This document shows, in pieces, positions 54,154 through 62,663 of a stretch of 64,000 nucleotides of DNA (positions are counted from its first letter, which is position 1; each line of letters starts with the position of its first letter). The notes beneath the pieces were generated by a model. It saw nothing but the letters and a program-made list of their open reading frames with translations. It did not search any database and was not told the DNA's origin. The translations under genes were made by a program, and so were the position numbers. Origin of the DNA: an uncultured Polaribacter sp. (GTDB lineage Bacteria > Bacteroidota > Bacteroidia > Flavobacteriales > Flavobacteriaceae); assembly GCF_947500975.1 (NCBI RefSeq), contig NZ_CANMUE010000002.1, positions 310,001 to 374,000 of the forward strand. Direction: 5' to 3'.

Positions 54154-54568
54154 ATAAATTTAATTTATACCCTCAGTCCCAAAGAGTAGGTTATAAAACA
54201 GAAAAGCGTGGGTACTGTAGCTTACTGTTATCGAGGTACCGCCAAGCACCCTACACACAAATAAACACAGCCCACGCCAAAGCATGAGCATTAAGTCTAT
54301 TTTTCTTGTGTGTATTTTGAAATTGGCGGTTTTCGATAACAAGAATAAATAGCTAACGCTAATATTTTCAATAGCAAATGTACTAAACTTCTATAACAGA
54401 TTTTAACTTTTTAAAAAGTACTCCAACTGTTAATGTATTTTAACAGTTTTATTTTATGAATGTCCATTTAAGTTATACCAATACTAGCTTTTTAACAAAA
54501 TACAAACACTGATAGTTTTTCAATAAAAAAGTGGCTTAAAACTAGTCTAAACCACTTAATTTTTAGCG
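54154..54568. other. Noncoding structured region next to the replication genes
   Basis: 415 bases. A near-perfect long inverted repeat has arms 54227-54243 and 54325-54340 (GTTATCGA..ACCGCC against GGCGGT..CGATAAC), with a nested perfect 9-bp stem TACACACAA (54252-54260) / TTGTGTGTA (54306-54314). A competing dyad GCGTGGG / CCCACGC also exists. A 60-codon frame on the minus strand overlaps this structure and I do not accept it. The VapE terminator lies at its far end. Possible origin of replication or structured RNA. Confidence 0.5.
54523..54557 (-). terminator. Terminator after the VapE-like gene
   Basis: On the minus strand AAGTGG pairs with CCACTT over a 17-base interior with partial pairing, then TTTTTTATT. 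It lies 12 bases after the gene. Confidence 0.65.
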
Positions 54569-55858
54569 TCAATGTTTTTCATTTGGATCTATACCAAAAT
54601 ATATTTTTTGTCCATCAACTTTAGGAATGTTCCTGTGTAGCTCGTAATATTTTCTGCCTTTAATCATTTTCGATTTAAATTTATGCATAGTTAAAATACT
54701 ACCAATTGTTTTTAACTCTACCATAGTTGGTGGTTGATATTTATATTTGTTAGGGTGAATTTTCATCAATACACTAATTGGTCTAAGTGAAAGCAAAATT
54801 TCTTCTTCTTTAAGCCCATATTCACTAGGTATTTCGATTTGTCTAATTGAACTAAACTGATCTAGTAATTTAATCTCAATTGGATTTTTTACCCTAAACC
54901 TATCGTTCATTTTATCAATTAAATCTATTTCTTCTTTATCAAAATGATATTTTTCTCCTTTTTCTAGAAGATATTTAGCTTCGGCGTAGACTAAGTCAAT
55001 ATTTACATCATTTGAATAGTTGATTTTCTCAGTGATGAAACAAAGGAATCTTCTAGAACCAGTTAAATCATAAAGAAATTCAGACTCATTAATAGAGCCT
55101 ATAAACGAAGCTCTACGAGTAAGAATTTTTGCTGTTTTAGCAAATGCTTTTCTTATATTTATAGTGCCTTGTGTAATGATTTCTTTAAATTTACTAGATT
55201 CTTTTTTATTCATATTAGTAAGTTCATCAAGATTTATGATAAAACTTTCAGCTAAATAGACATAAGTATCTTTATTACTGGCGTTAATAGAACCTGAATA
55301 GTAATAATTTGATAATTCTTTAGGGATTAACTTACCTATCCAAGTACTTTTCCCAAGACCTTGTTTACCAGATAATACAATCATTTGTTGATTAACTATC
55401 TCAGTTTTTGTAGCACAAGCAACAACTGCAATCAACCATCTTTTTAGACACAATTCAAAATGTTCTTGTTCATCAGTTTCAATAGTATTTGCTAATTTTT
55501 CTATTTCACTTGGATTAGTTTCACCCCATTTCGGTAAGTTGTTAAAGTATTCTTCAAATGGATGATGTTTTTCGACTAAGTTTGAATTAAGAAGTTGAGA
55601 AACTTCTGAATATGTAGCTTTTAACCCTCCTAATTTGAACAATGAAACCTGAGAGTTAATAAACATTTCATCAAGTTCTTTATAGATTCCGTTATCATCC
55701 TTACGATGTGTATATTCTGTTACACCTTTCACAACATTATGTCTGAAATTATAAGATTTAAGAAGATGATCATGAATAATCAATAACTTTGGTTTGTTTT
55801 CATCATTATAACTATCCACTTTTTGATCTACTGTTTGTTTTTCGTTTTTTGTTTCCAT
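54569..55858 (-). CDS. VapE-type (virulence-associated E) helicase/ATPase
   Basis: 429 residues. The P-loop is in MIVLSGKQGLGKSTWIGKLIP (about 168), followed by Walker B-like FIINLDELTNMNKKESSKFKEII and the sensor segment RRASFIGSINESEFLYDLTGSRRFLCF characteristic of VapE. Proteins of this kind drive replication of satellites and islands after excision. Preceded by a Rep-like gene and followed by a large inverted repeat, so this is likely the replication module. Confidence 0.88.
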   Translation of the reverse strand: METKNEKQTVDQKVDSYNDENKPKLLIIHDHLLKSYNFRHNVVKGVTEYTHRKDDNGIYKELDEMFINSQVSLFKLGGLKATYSEVSQLLNSNLVEKHHPFEEYFNNLPKWGETNPSEIEKLANTIETDEQEHFELCLKRWLIAVVACATKTEIVNQQMIVLSGKQGLGKSTWIGKLIPKELSNYYYSGSINASNKDTYVYLAESFIINLDELTNMNKKESSKFKEIITQGTINIRKAFAKTAKILTRRASFIGSINESEFLYDLTGSRRFLCFITEKINYSNDVNIDLVYAEAKYLLEKGEKYHFDKEEIDLIDKMNDRFRVKNPIEIKLLDQFSSIRQIEIPSEYGLKEEEILLSLRPISVLMKIHPNKYKYQPPTMVELKTIGSILTMHKFKSKMIKGRKYYELHRNIPKVDGQKIYFGIDPNEKH

Positions 55859-55903
55859 TTTTTTAAAATTTTATGATTAATATTTATTGTTTTGAGTTAA
55901 TTC

Positions 55904-56851
55904 TTACGGTATATAACAAGCTGATGCTTTCTGTTTTTCTAAGGCTTGTTTTATTTTTGATTTTAATTCGATTATCAATTCATCTTGATTAGATGTTTCA
56001 AGTTCAAGTTGCTTGATGATTTTATTATATCGTTGCTTCTTGGTAGCATAGGTGTGTTTATTTTTACTTTTATAGTATTGTTGCCAATATCTAGTAGAAT
56101 TACCAGCATGATATAAAGTGAGTTCGGCACTAGTTAGGTTAGATAGATTGTGAGTATTCTCAAATTGTAGAGCATCAAATTTCTTTTGAAGTAAGGTTAC
56201 TAAATCATTAAAGTTTTTAGGATTAATTAGTCTTTCTAAAGTTGAAGCATACTTATTGATTGTAACGATCTTTTTAAAGACCATCTCAAACCTAATTAGA
56301 TTATCTTCTGTAGCTAATTTGTAAGGTAGGAGAGGAGAGGATTTATGATAGAGTTTAAATCGTTGTTGTGATAAATCTACTTGCTTGCCATAATGTTTAC
56401 TTGTTCTAGACATCATTTTTGTTGCTTCTTTCCTATGTTGGTAAGATTTTAACCTATCGATGTAAATCATAGCATCATTTAAAACTTTGATGTTGACACC
56501 CAATTCAATTTTTCGGATATAAGTTTTTGAAAGATTTAGTTTGTACTTTTTTTCTAAGTAACCAACAATAGTTAGAAGTTCAGCATATCCAAAATAAGAG
56601 TGATTATTATCAGATTTGCCAATTAACAATTCGTAAGCTTTATGTAGAGAATTCTTTATCCGATATTCATTTGGATAAATGAAATGCATTAACTTTAAAT
56701 CATCTTCAGCGAAATAATAATTTATAACACCTTTATTATTCCTATGAGGGTAAAATGTTAACTCATTGAAAATATAATGAGAGGGAAGCGGTTTCAACCA
56801 ATCAATTAACCTAATAACTTTATATAAGTAAGTGTAATCTACCATTACCAA
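55904..56851 (-). CDS. Putative replication-initiator-like protein
   Basis: 315 residues. Segments such as IRKIELGVNIKVL, FKLYHKSSPLLPYKLATEDNLIRFEMVFKKI and TLYHAGNSTRYWQQYY recall phage gene II/X-type replication proteins, in which a beta-rich core is rebuilt around such strands. The C-terminus is a basic helix (KQRYNKIIKQLELETSNQDELIIELKSKIKQALEKQ). The gene overlaps the upstream HTH gene by 7 bases and precedes the VapE gene. Catalytic residues are not certain, so the call is tentative. Confidence 0.5.
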   Translation of the reverse strand: MVMVDYTYLYKVIRLIDWLKPLPSHYIFNELTFYPHRNNKGVINYYFAEDDLKLMHFIYPNEYRIKNSLHKAYELLIGKSDNNHSYFGYAELLTIVGYLEKKYKLNLSKTYIRKIELGVNIKVLNDAMIYIDRLKSYQHRKEATKMMSRTSKHYGKQVDLSQQRFKLYHKSSPLLPYKLATEDNLIRFEMVFKKIVTINKYASTLERLINPKNFNDLVTLLQKKFDALQFENTHNLSNLTSAELTLYHAGNSTRYWQQYYKSKNKHTYATKKQRYNKIIKQLELETSNQDELIIELKSKIKQALEKQKASACYIP

Positions 56852-57141
56852 GTTGCTTTATTAGTTAAACTTAGTACCTTACCTTCTGCTATGTATTCTT
56901 TAAGTTCAGATTTAGAAAACAACCATTTGTTACCTCTTTTATAGCATGGGACTTCACTATTTCTAGCTTTTCTTCTTAATGTATGAGGAGAAACATTAAG
57001 GTATTTAGATGCTTCCACTATGCCTAAATATTCAACTTCCTTTTTTATAGGAGTAATTTGTATGTGCTGAAAGAAGTCAACTAGTTCTTCATGAATTAGT
57101 TTCCTTAATTCTGATGACTTTATAATTAAAAAATGTTCCAT
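56845..57141 (-). CDS. Excisionase-family helix-turn-helix protein
   Basis: 98 residues. The MerR/Xis-type DNA-binding domain is at about 42-92 (YLGIVEASKYLNVSPHTLRRKARNSEVPCYKRGNKWLFSKSELKEYIAEG). The N-terminus is helical. It overlaps the Rep-like gene; such proteins steer excision or act as repressors in Bacteroidota elements. Confidence 0.85.
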   Translation of the reverse strand: MEHFLIIKSSELRKLIHEELVDFFQHIQITPIKKEVEYLGIVEASKYLNVSPHTLRRKARNSEVPCYKRGNKWLFSKSELKEYIAEGKVLSLTNKATW

Positions 57142-57225
57142 ACTTTACAGTTTTAATACTGCAAAGTTGGAACATTAGTTAGAGGTAGCCTTCCGTTTTA
57201 TAGTTAGCTGAAAAACGGAAAATCT

Positions 57226-58056
57226 TTAAATCTTTAGATTTTTAAACTCAGCTCGAATTTCACTGTTGTTTGGAGCGTCTCTTAATGTGTCTTTACCAAA
57301 CGTTATTTTAAATGTATTTCTAGCGACATTAAATATTTCATCATCATTCGGTTTTTTATACGTGAAGCCCTTAAGTGAAATTACATAACTTAAAAGACAA
57401 GCTACTTTAGATTTGTAAGGACCTGTTTTATGAGTCCAAACAAAAGAATCATCACAATAATCATTCTCAATTAACCATTTCTTAAGATGCTCCCTTTTAC
57501 TGTTGCTTGGTATCAAATCTTCTATATTTTCAATAACTTCGGATTGTTCTTTACCAATAGTAAGTAATTGATGTAATTTTTTAAGATAAGCCAATTGAAT
57601 TTTCACAAAATCAGAAATTTGTATTTGTTGGTAAATATCTATATCAGAATTGGTTTCGTATTTATCAAATTTAGAATGATGGCTATATGTTATTTGCGAA
57701 TCGTTTCTAGAATAAAAAGTGTGTCTATAGTTTTGCCAAACCCTAATTTCTCCAATTGTTTTAGAAAATTCATTTTTATAAATATCAAGACCTTTAGTAG
57801 TTGAGTAAATGGTGAGAATTGTTTTTAAATAACTATATTTTTTATTAAGATACTGCTCAAAGTGATTTTTGTCTTCAAACCCATTATAGGTTACTGCAAT
57901 ATTTTTTATAGGTAGCTCAATTGTATCTGGATGTAATTCTTTGATCTGTAAAGCTAATTTTGTTGGAGTTTCATGGTAATATTCAATTTTTACTGCTGAG
58001 ATTAGCAAGTCCATTGAAATACTGTTTAGTCTGTTTAAAATTTCTAGTTTATTCAT
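57226..58056 (-). CDS. RteC-like protein of the integrated element
   Basis: 276 residues. The C-terminal 70 (LLSYVISLKGFTYKKPNDDEIFNVARNTFKITFGKDTLRDAPNNSEIRAEFKNL) resemble the end of RteC regulators of Bacteroidota conjugative elements, and a middle segment (IRVWQNYRHTFYSRNDSQI) could match the RteC core only loosely. It lies 5 bases after the integrase gene. If RteC-like, it would activate excision genes. Low certainty. Confidence 0.5.
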   Translation of the reverse strand: MNKLEILNRLNSISMDLLISAVKIEYYHETPTKLALQIKELHPDTIELPIKNIAVTYNGFEDKNHFEQYLNKKYSYLKTILTIYSTTKGLDIYKNEFSKTIGEIRVWQNYRHTFYSRNDSQITYSHHSKFDKYETNSDIDIYQQIQISDFVKIQLAYLKKLHQLLTIGKEQSEVIENIEDLIPSNSKREHLKKWLIENDYCDDSFVWTHKTGPYKSKVACLLSYVISLKGFTYKKPNDDEIFNVARNTFKITFGKDTLRDAPNNSEIRAEFKNLKI

Positions 58057-58061
58057 AATTA

Positions 58062-59177
58062 TTAAAATTTAATTGCATTTGCTGCGGTTATTTTCTTATC
58101 ATTTAAAAGGTTGACATATCGCATTGTATTGGAAATGCTACGATGGTTGAGCATTTGTTGAACTGTAAAGATTGATACATCATTACTAAGTAGCATAGTT
58201 GCATAGGAGTGCCGAAAAGTATGGTAGCCTATGTTTTTTGTGATACCAGCATTTTTAGCCCAAGCTTTCAACAAAGAATATTTTTTGGAGAAGTTGTAGA
58301 AAACACCCACATTACCCTCACCCTTTTTAGGCAATAGTTGGTAAGCATCTTCACTAAAGGGTAATGTTTGTTGATTTTTAGTTTTTTGGTGTTGAAATCT
58401 AATATAATGACCCAATTCTTTAGAGTGTTCAATTTCAGACCATTTTAAGTTAATGATATCGGAAACTCTAAGCCCAGTATACATCATAAACAAACAAGCT
58501 CTTTTGTGAACATTATCTTTGCTAGGTGTATTTTTTAGTTTTGTTGCTTCTTCGGTAGTTAGAAACTCTTTTTTAACATCAATAGCTTTTATGCGTTCTA
58601 TTTTTGGAGCTATATTTTGTCTAATAATCCCATCTTTATAAGCACATTTTATAGAAAAAGTAATTTTAGAAAAATAAGAACTGGCAGAGTTTTGAGAAAT
58701 GGTTTGATCTTTTATTTTAAAGTGTTTTCTAGTTAAAAGAAAATCTCTAAATCTATGAATGAAAGGAATAGTTAAATCTTTCATTTTAATTTCAGAAGAA
58801 AATTCTTTAAGATATTTAAGTACGATTAACCATTTGGCTTGACTGGAGCTACTTCTTCCGCGTTTTCTTGCTAAAGATTCAAAATACTCTAGGAAACACT
58901 TATTATCTAACTCAGAAGCCAAGAAACCAAAGTCGTTATTATAGATTTGGTTTTGTCTTTCATTACAAATAATGTTTGCTCTATGTATAACATTTTTATT
59001 GTGTATTTTTTCTACTTCATTTTTAGGTTTAGTATAAACATACATTCTTAAATACTCACGCCTTGTTACTTTACCTGAAATTGGATGTATTATAGCAGGA
59101 TAAATGTCTAAATAAGTACTTTTCATTGAGCCACTTTTTAAGATTTTAAATCTCACTTTTACTTTTGCAGTCTTCAT
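58062..59177 (-). CDS. Tyrosine site-specific integrase
   Basis: 371 residues. An N-terminal arm-binding domain and a SAM-like core-binding domain precede the catalytic domain: Arg in MYTGLRVSDIINL (about 236), HxxR in GYHTFRHSYATML (about 321), His in LNHRSISNT, and Tyr in MRYVNLL (about 352). It belongs to the Bacteroidota phage-integrase SAM-like group. It most likely recombines the mnmE 3' end with the element. The neighbouring HTH gene overlaps it by 4 bases. Confidence 0.93.
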   Translation of the reverse strand: MKTAKVKVRFKILKSGSMKSTYLDIYPAIIHPISGKVTRREYLRMYVYTKPKNEVEKIHNKNVIHRANIICNERQNQIYNNDFGFLASELDNKCFLEYFESLARKRGRSSSSQAKWLIVLKYLKEFSSEIKMKDLTIPFIHRFRDFLLTRKHFKIKDQTISQNSASSYFSKITFSIKCAYKDGIIRQNIAPKIERIKAIDVKKEFLTTEEATKLKNTPSKDNVHKRACLFMMYTGLRVSDIINLKWSEIEHSKELGHYIRFQHQKTKNQQTLPFSEDAYQLLPKKGEGNVGVFYNFSKKYSLLKAWAKNAGITKNIGYHTFRHSYATMLLSNDVSIFTVQQMLNHRSISNTMRYVNLLNDKKITAANAIKF

Positions 59178-59533
59178 ATTTTAAATGCTTTTTCGATGTT
59201 ATTTCTAGTTATAAATATTCTACTCCTTATTTTTACTTTTTTTAATTTACCATCATCAAATAATCTATAGATAGTAGATTTACTAACCCCAATAAATTTT
59301 GATGCTTGGAGTATAGAAAAGATTTCTCTACCCTTTAAATCACTATTTTTAATATGCTGAGGTATCGTCTTTTCTTCAACTTCAATTGCTTTTTTAATTT
59401 TCTTTTCCCTTTGTTTTCTTTTCCATATTCTTTTTCTACATCTTCCAGAACAACAAAGAGTTACAGTCGTTCTAGCTATAAATTGATTGCCACATTCTAT
59501 ACAGGTTTTTTTTAAGTAAATATTACTACTCAT
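59174..59533 (-). CDS. Zinc-finger plus HTH excisionase-like protein
   Basis: 119 residues. The N-terminus has cysteine pairs CIECGNQF ... LCCSGRCRKRIWKRKQ, a small zinc finger with a basic tail; the C-terminus has an Xis/MerR-type HTH (SILQASKFIGVSKSTIYRLFDDGKLKKVKIRSRIFI). It is coupled to the integrase (ATGA overlap) and is the prime candidate for the recombination directionality factor. Confidence 0.8.
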   Translation of the reverse strand: MSSNIYLKKTCIECGNQFIARTTVTLCCSGRCRKRIWKRKQREKKIKKAIEVEEKTIPQHIKNSDLKGREIFSILQASKFIGVSKSTIYRLFDDGKLKKVKIRSRIFITRNNIEKAFKI

Positions 59534-59639
59534 AACAGGTTACAAATATGTCGATAAATCATTTTGTCTAAATTAAAAGGGCCAAAATATTAGGCTTCTA
59601 TCAGGTTTGACAATTTTTATTAAAGAAATTGTTGATGAG

Positions 59640-59655
59640 CAATACTTTCTTTAAA
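59640..59655 (-). repeat. Terminal inverted motif, integrase-side copy
   Basis: Reverse complement of TTTAAAGAAAGTATTG, identical over 16 bases to the copy at 43087-43102 near the other end of the element. Confidence 0.6.
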
Positions 59656-59674
59656 AATATAGATGCAAGTTTTT

Positions 59675-59682
59675 TATCTTTG
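59675..59682 (+). promoter_or_regulatory. -7 element of the 59705 gene
   Basis: TATCTTTG matches TAnnTTTG. It predicts a transcript start near 59689, which rules out the ATG at 59663 and makes 59696 tight. Confidence 0.55.
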
Positions 59683-59704
59683 GGTTAACAAAAAAATGAA
59701 TTTT

Positions 59705-60175
59705 ATGGATTTTAGGAGAATTACAAGGGTTAAAAACATCACTGATAAGCTTCATGAGAAAGACAAAAGAGAAGCATATTTTGGTAAAAATGTAGGAGAT
59801 AAATTTAAGTTACATTATCCAGATAAATATCGAGGTAATATTTTAAAAACCAACAAAGGTGATTACATAGTTCTATACCAAACAATGGGTATAAATAATG
59901 AAAAATATGTTACACATTTAGTAAGAACTATAGATAATAAAGAAGCCCCTGAAGAAAAAAAGCCAAACTATAAATATGGAAGAATGGTTGAGTTAATAGC
60001 TTTCGTAAAAAAAGAAATACCTTATAAAGAGACATTATTTAAAAACTTAAATTTCACAAATAAAGGATGGGGTTATGCAGCAAGTTTTGAAAACGAAAAA
60101 TTTGTACCACAAGATAAATTAGAGAAACTTCAAAAGCATTTGGTTGAAATTTTTAAACCATATATGGTAAAATAA
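59705..60175 (+). CDS. Hypothetical protein next to the att site
   Basis: 156 residues from the ATG at 59705 (MDFRRITRVKNITDKLHEK); ATGs at 59696 and 59663 are upstream alternatives but lie on or before the predicted transcript start. The protein is soluble, basic and mixed alpha/beta (VGDKFKLHYPDKYRGNILKTNKGDYIVLYQTMG ... YGRMVELIAFVKKEIPYKETLFKNLNFTNKGWGYAASFEN). No family recognised. It is the only plus-strand gene of the element and sits at its edge, a usual place for cargo. Confidence 0.6.
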   Translation: MDFRRITRVKNITDKLHEKDKREAYFGKNVGDKFKLHYPDKYRGNILKTNKGDYIVLYQTMGINNEKYVTHLVRTIDNKEAPEEKKPNYKYGRMVELIAFVKKEIPYKETLFKNLNFTNKGWGYAASFENEKFVPQDKLEKLQKHLVEIFKPYMVK

Positions 60176-60422
60176 TAAACTATCTCAAAAAGTCTCTATT
60201 CGTCACCACAAGTCTCAGGAAGTCTCATCAAGTTTCCTTTTAAAAAAGAATAAGAAGAAATTTTTAGTAAAAAATGACCAATTTTTAGTAAAAGGTACAC
60301 AGGAGATACAAATATTTAACCAATAGAAGTTTATAGAAGCTAATTTAGCTCATTATGAAGGTGTGATAAAGTACTAAATGGTTGACTTTTATTGACTTCT
60401 GTTAGCTTTTATGAGTCAATAA
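60176..60422 (+). repeat. Phased short direct repeats beside the att site
   Basis: 247 bases with no gene. AAGTCTC occurs at 60190, 60210 and 60220 and AAGTTTC at 60230 (steps of 20, 10 and 10). AATTTTTAGTAAAA occurs at 60259-60272 and 60280-60293 (step 21). TTGACTT occurs at 60382 and 60392 (step 10). The helical phasing suggests arm-type sites for the integrase. Confidence 0.6.
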
Positions 60423-61817
60423 CTACTTGCCGATACAGAAATTAGAAAAAATATGTCCTAAAATATCCTTATCTACATCATATTCTCCAGTAATATTACC
60501 TAAATGACGTAAACACTCACGAATGTCAATAGAAAATAAATCGGTAGATATTTCTAAATCAATGCCTTGTTGAACAGATGTAATTGCTTGTAAAGCATTA
60601 TTTAGAGCCTCAAAATGACGCGAATTGCTTACAATAGTTTCGTTATTACTTAAAGCACCTGTATTTACAAGAGAAGTTAGCTCGTTTTTAAGTGCTTCGA
60701 TTCCTGTTTTATTTTTTGCTGATAAAAGAATTAAATTCTCAATTTCTGATTGTAAAATTGCAGAATCATGACAAGATAAAGTATCAATTTTATTAGCAAT
60801 AGCTAACAAGCGTTTGTTTGGAAAACGTTCTTGAATCGTTTTAATTTCTTGTAAAAAATCTTCATTAGAATAAGAAAACTTATTAGAGTCGATTAAAAAT
60901 ATAATTAATTGGGCATTTTCTGCTTTTTCGTAGGCTTTTTTAATTCCAATACTTTCAATAACATCCTCCGTTTCTCTAATTCCTGCGGTATCTATAAATC
61001 GAAAAGCAACTCCATCAATAATCAATTCATCTTCAATTGCATCTCTAGTGGTACCAGCAATATCAGAAACAATGGCTTTTTCTTCGTTTAAAAGTGCGTT
61101 TAATAATGTAGATTTTCCAACGTTAGGTTCCCCTATAATTGTAACAGGAATTCCATTTTTCATGGCATTTCCAAAAGCAAAAGAATCTATCAAACGTTTT
61201 AAAACAAAGGTAATTCTTGCAACTAATTCTTTAAATTTTGTTCTATCAGCAAATTCAACATCTTCACCAGAAAAATCGAGTTCTAACTCAATTAAAGCTG
61301 CAAAGTCTAATAATTGTGCTCGTAGTTCTTTTAACTCATTACTAATTCCACCACGCATTTGCTGAATTGCCATTTGATGACTTGCTGCAGAATTTGACGC
61401 AATTACATCTGCTACAGCTTCAGCCTGGCTTAAATCCATCTTTCCGTTTAAAAAAGCACGCATGGTAAACTCTCCATTATCAGCCATTCTACAACCATTC
61501 TTTAAAAATAATTGAATAATTTCTTGTTGAATAAAACTAGAACCATGACAAGAAATTTCAACAACATTTTCGCCAGTGTAGGAGCGAGGGTTTTTAAAAA
61601 CAGACACCAACACTTCATCTAAAATAACACCTTTATTAATAATATGACCTAAATGAATAGTATGTGATTTTTGATTTCTTAAAGACTTTTCTTTTTTAAT
61701 CGATTTAAAAAAAGCATCAACAATTTCAATAGTTTTTTCGCCAGAAAGTCTAATTACAGAAATAGCGCCAACTCCGGCAGGAGTAGCCAAAGCAATAATA
61801 GTATCTTGTTGAATCAT
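60423..61817 (-). CDS. mnmE: tRNA modification GTPase MnmE (TrmE)
   Basis: 464 residues from the ATG at 61817 (MIQQDTIIALATPAGVGAISVIR, the usual start); an ATG 5 codons upstream is unlikely. The N-terminal tetrahydrofolate-binding domain is followed by a helical domain holding the GTPase: G1 GEPNVGKST (about 234), G3 DTAG, G4 NKID. The C-terminal CIGK motif is complete. With MnmG it modifies the wobble uridine of several tRNAs. Its 3' end is the target of the integrated element. Confidence 0.95.
   Translation of the reverse strand: MIQQDTIIALATPAGVGAISVIRLSGEKTIEIVDAFFKSIKKEKSLRNQKSHTIHLGHIINKGVILDEVLVSVFKNPRSYTGENVVEISCHGSSFIQQEIIQLFLKNGCRMADNGEFTMRAFLNGKMDLSQAEAVADVIASNSAASHQMAIQQMRGGISNELKELRAQLLDFAALIELELDFSGEDVEFADRTKFKELVARITFVLKRLIDSFAFGNAMKNGIPVTIIGEPNVGKSTLLNALLNEEKAIVSDIAGTTRDAIEDELIIDGVAFRFIDTAGIRETEDVIESIGIKKAYEKAENAQLIIFLIDSNKFSYSNEDFLQEIKTIQERFPNKRLLAIANKIDTLSCHDSAILQSEIENLILLSAKNKTGIEALKNELTSLVNTGALSNNETIVSNSRHFEALNNALQAITSVQQGIDLEISTDLFSIDIRECLRHLGNITGEYDVDKDILGHIFSNFCIGK
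60424..60441 (+). repeat. Element attachment site copy in the mnmE 3' end
   Basis: TACTTGCCGATACAGAAA, the last codons of mnmE read on the plus strand; 17 of 18 bases equal the distal copy at 43061-43078. Integration keeps mnmE intact. Confidence 0.8.
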
Positions 61818-62020
61818 GTTGCAAAAATACACAAAGATTTTTTCTGAAAAACAAAAGTGAATTACTTTATAGTTTAAAAAAGTGTAATCTTAAAGAAAGT
61901 AGTTTTTATTAAATACTATTTAATAGTAAAAAGATTGATAATTAAAGGTTTGTGTATTTTTTTTGTAACAAAACAGTTAATTATGCGTCTAATAAGTACA
62001 CTAAACAACAAAACATAACA

Positions 62021-62359
62021 ATGAAAGAAAACAAACAATTATTAGTTTTAACACATTTAAGTCAATTATTAGATTTTGTTTCTGGTATAGGAGGTTTTGT
62101 GATTCCACTAATATTGTGGCTCACAAAAAAAGACGAAATCAGGAATATGGACGAAACAGGTAAAGCCATTTTAAACTTTAGAATATCAATGTTTATCTAC
62201 CTTTTAATCTGTATTCCATTAATTTTATTATTAGGTTTAGGTATTGTTGGTATCATTGTAATTGCAATTTTTTACTTAATTTTTCCAATTACAAATGCCA
62301 TAAAAGCAAGTAATAACCAACCACCAAATTATCCATTTAGCATATCATTTATAAGCTAA
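62021..62359 (+). CDS. DUF4870 membrane protein
   Basis: 112 residues from the ATG at 62021 (MKENKQLLVLTHLSQLLDFV); the longer frame start at 61952 adds an unlikely leader. Three hydrophobic segments (about 13-32, 50-68, 70-90) around WLTKKDEIRNMDETGKAILNFRIS, the core of DUF4870. Function unknown. A terminator follows. Confidence 0.85.
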   Translation: MKENKQLLVLTHLSQLLDFVSGIGGFVIPLILWLTKKDEIRNMDETGKAILNFRISMFIYLLICIPLILLLGLGIVGIIVIAIFYLIFPITNAIKASNNQPPNYPFSISFIS

Positions 62360-62383
62360 ATCCTATATATTTATTTGAATTGA

Positions 62384-62410
62384 AAATCGCTCATTTAGGG
62401 CGATTTTTTT
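62384..62410 (+). terminator. Rho-independent terminator after the DUF4870 gene
   Basis: AAATCGC / GCGATTT stem, nine-base loop, T run. Confidence 0.85.
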
Positions 62411-62460
62411 TTGCACTGAGTTTGTTTCAAGGTCTTTCCTCTTTATAAAATATTAGTTTA

Positions 62461-62600
62461 AGGAGTATTTGGGCGTTACTTTTTCCTGAAAGCATTCAGG
62501 ACCAAGTCAGGCTTTACGCACTCGCTTTTTGTTCATACTTCACAAAAGAGCTCAAACAAAGCTCCAATCCTTAACGCAGACTTTTTAAAGTAGTCTATCA
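62461..62600. repeat. Dispersed-repeat-like intergenic sequence
   Basis: The 304-base gap after the DUF4870 gene holds, besides the terminator, GGGCGTTAC ... TCAGGCTTTACGCACTCGC ... AGCTCCAATCCTTAACGCAG. This order of short blocks resembles a noncoding repeat family (GGGCGT.. CGGGCTTTCCGC .. TCCCTAACGC) that I know from many Flavobacteriia genomes. It is degenerate here and more GC-rich than its surroundings. Only one copy is in the window. Confidence 0.45.
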
Positions 62601-62663
62601 TTAGCTAAAAGATTAAAGCTTTATTTAGATAGATTTTTACTCGTTCAGTAATTACAAGTAATT

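Noticed and set aside
54160..54342. Minus-strand frame of 60 codons
   Set aside because: It covers the large inverted repeat, has an odd composition (Cys, Leu and Trp rich, no domain) and fits a structured noncoding region better.
59663..59704. Upstream starts of the 59705 gene
   Set aside because: The ATG at 59663 lies before the -7 element at 59675-59682, and 59696 leaves almost no leader.
43061..60441. Conjugative element
   Set aside because: No relaxase, coupling protein or type IV secretion gene is present; only integration, replication and defence genes.
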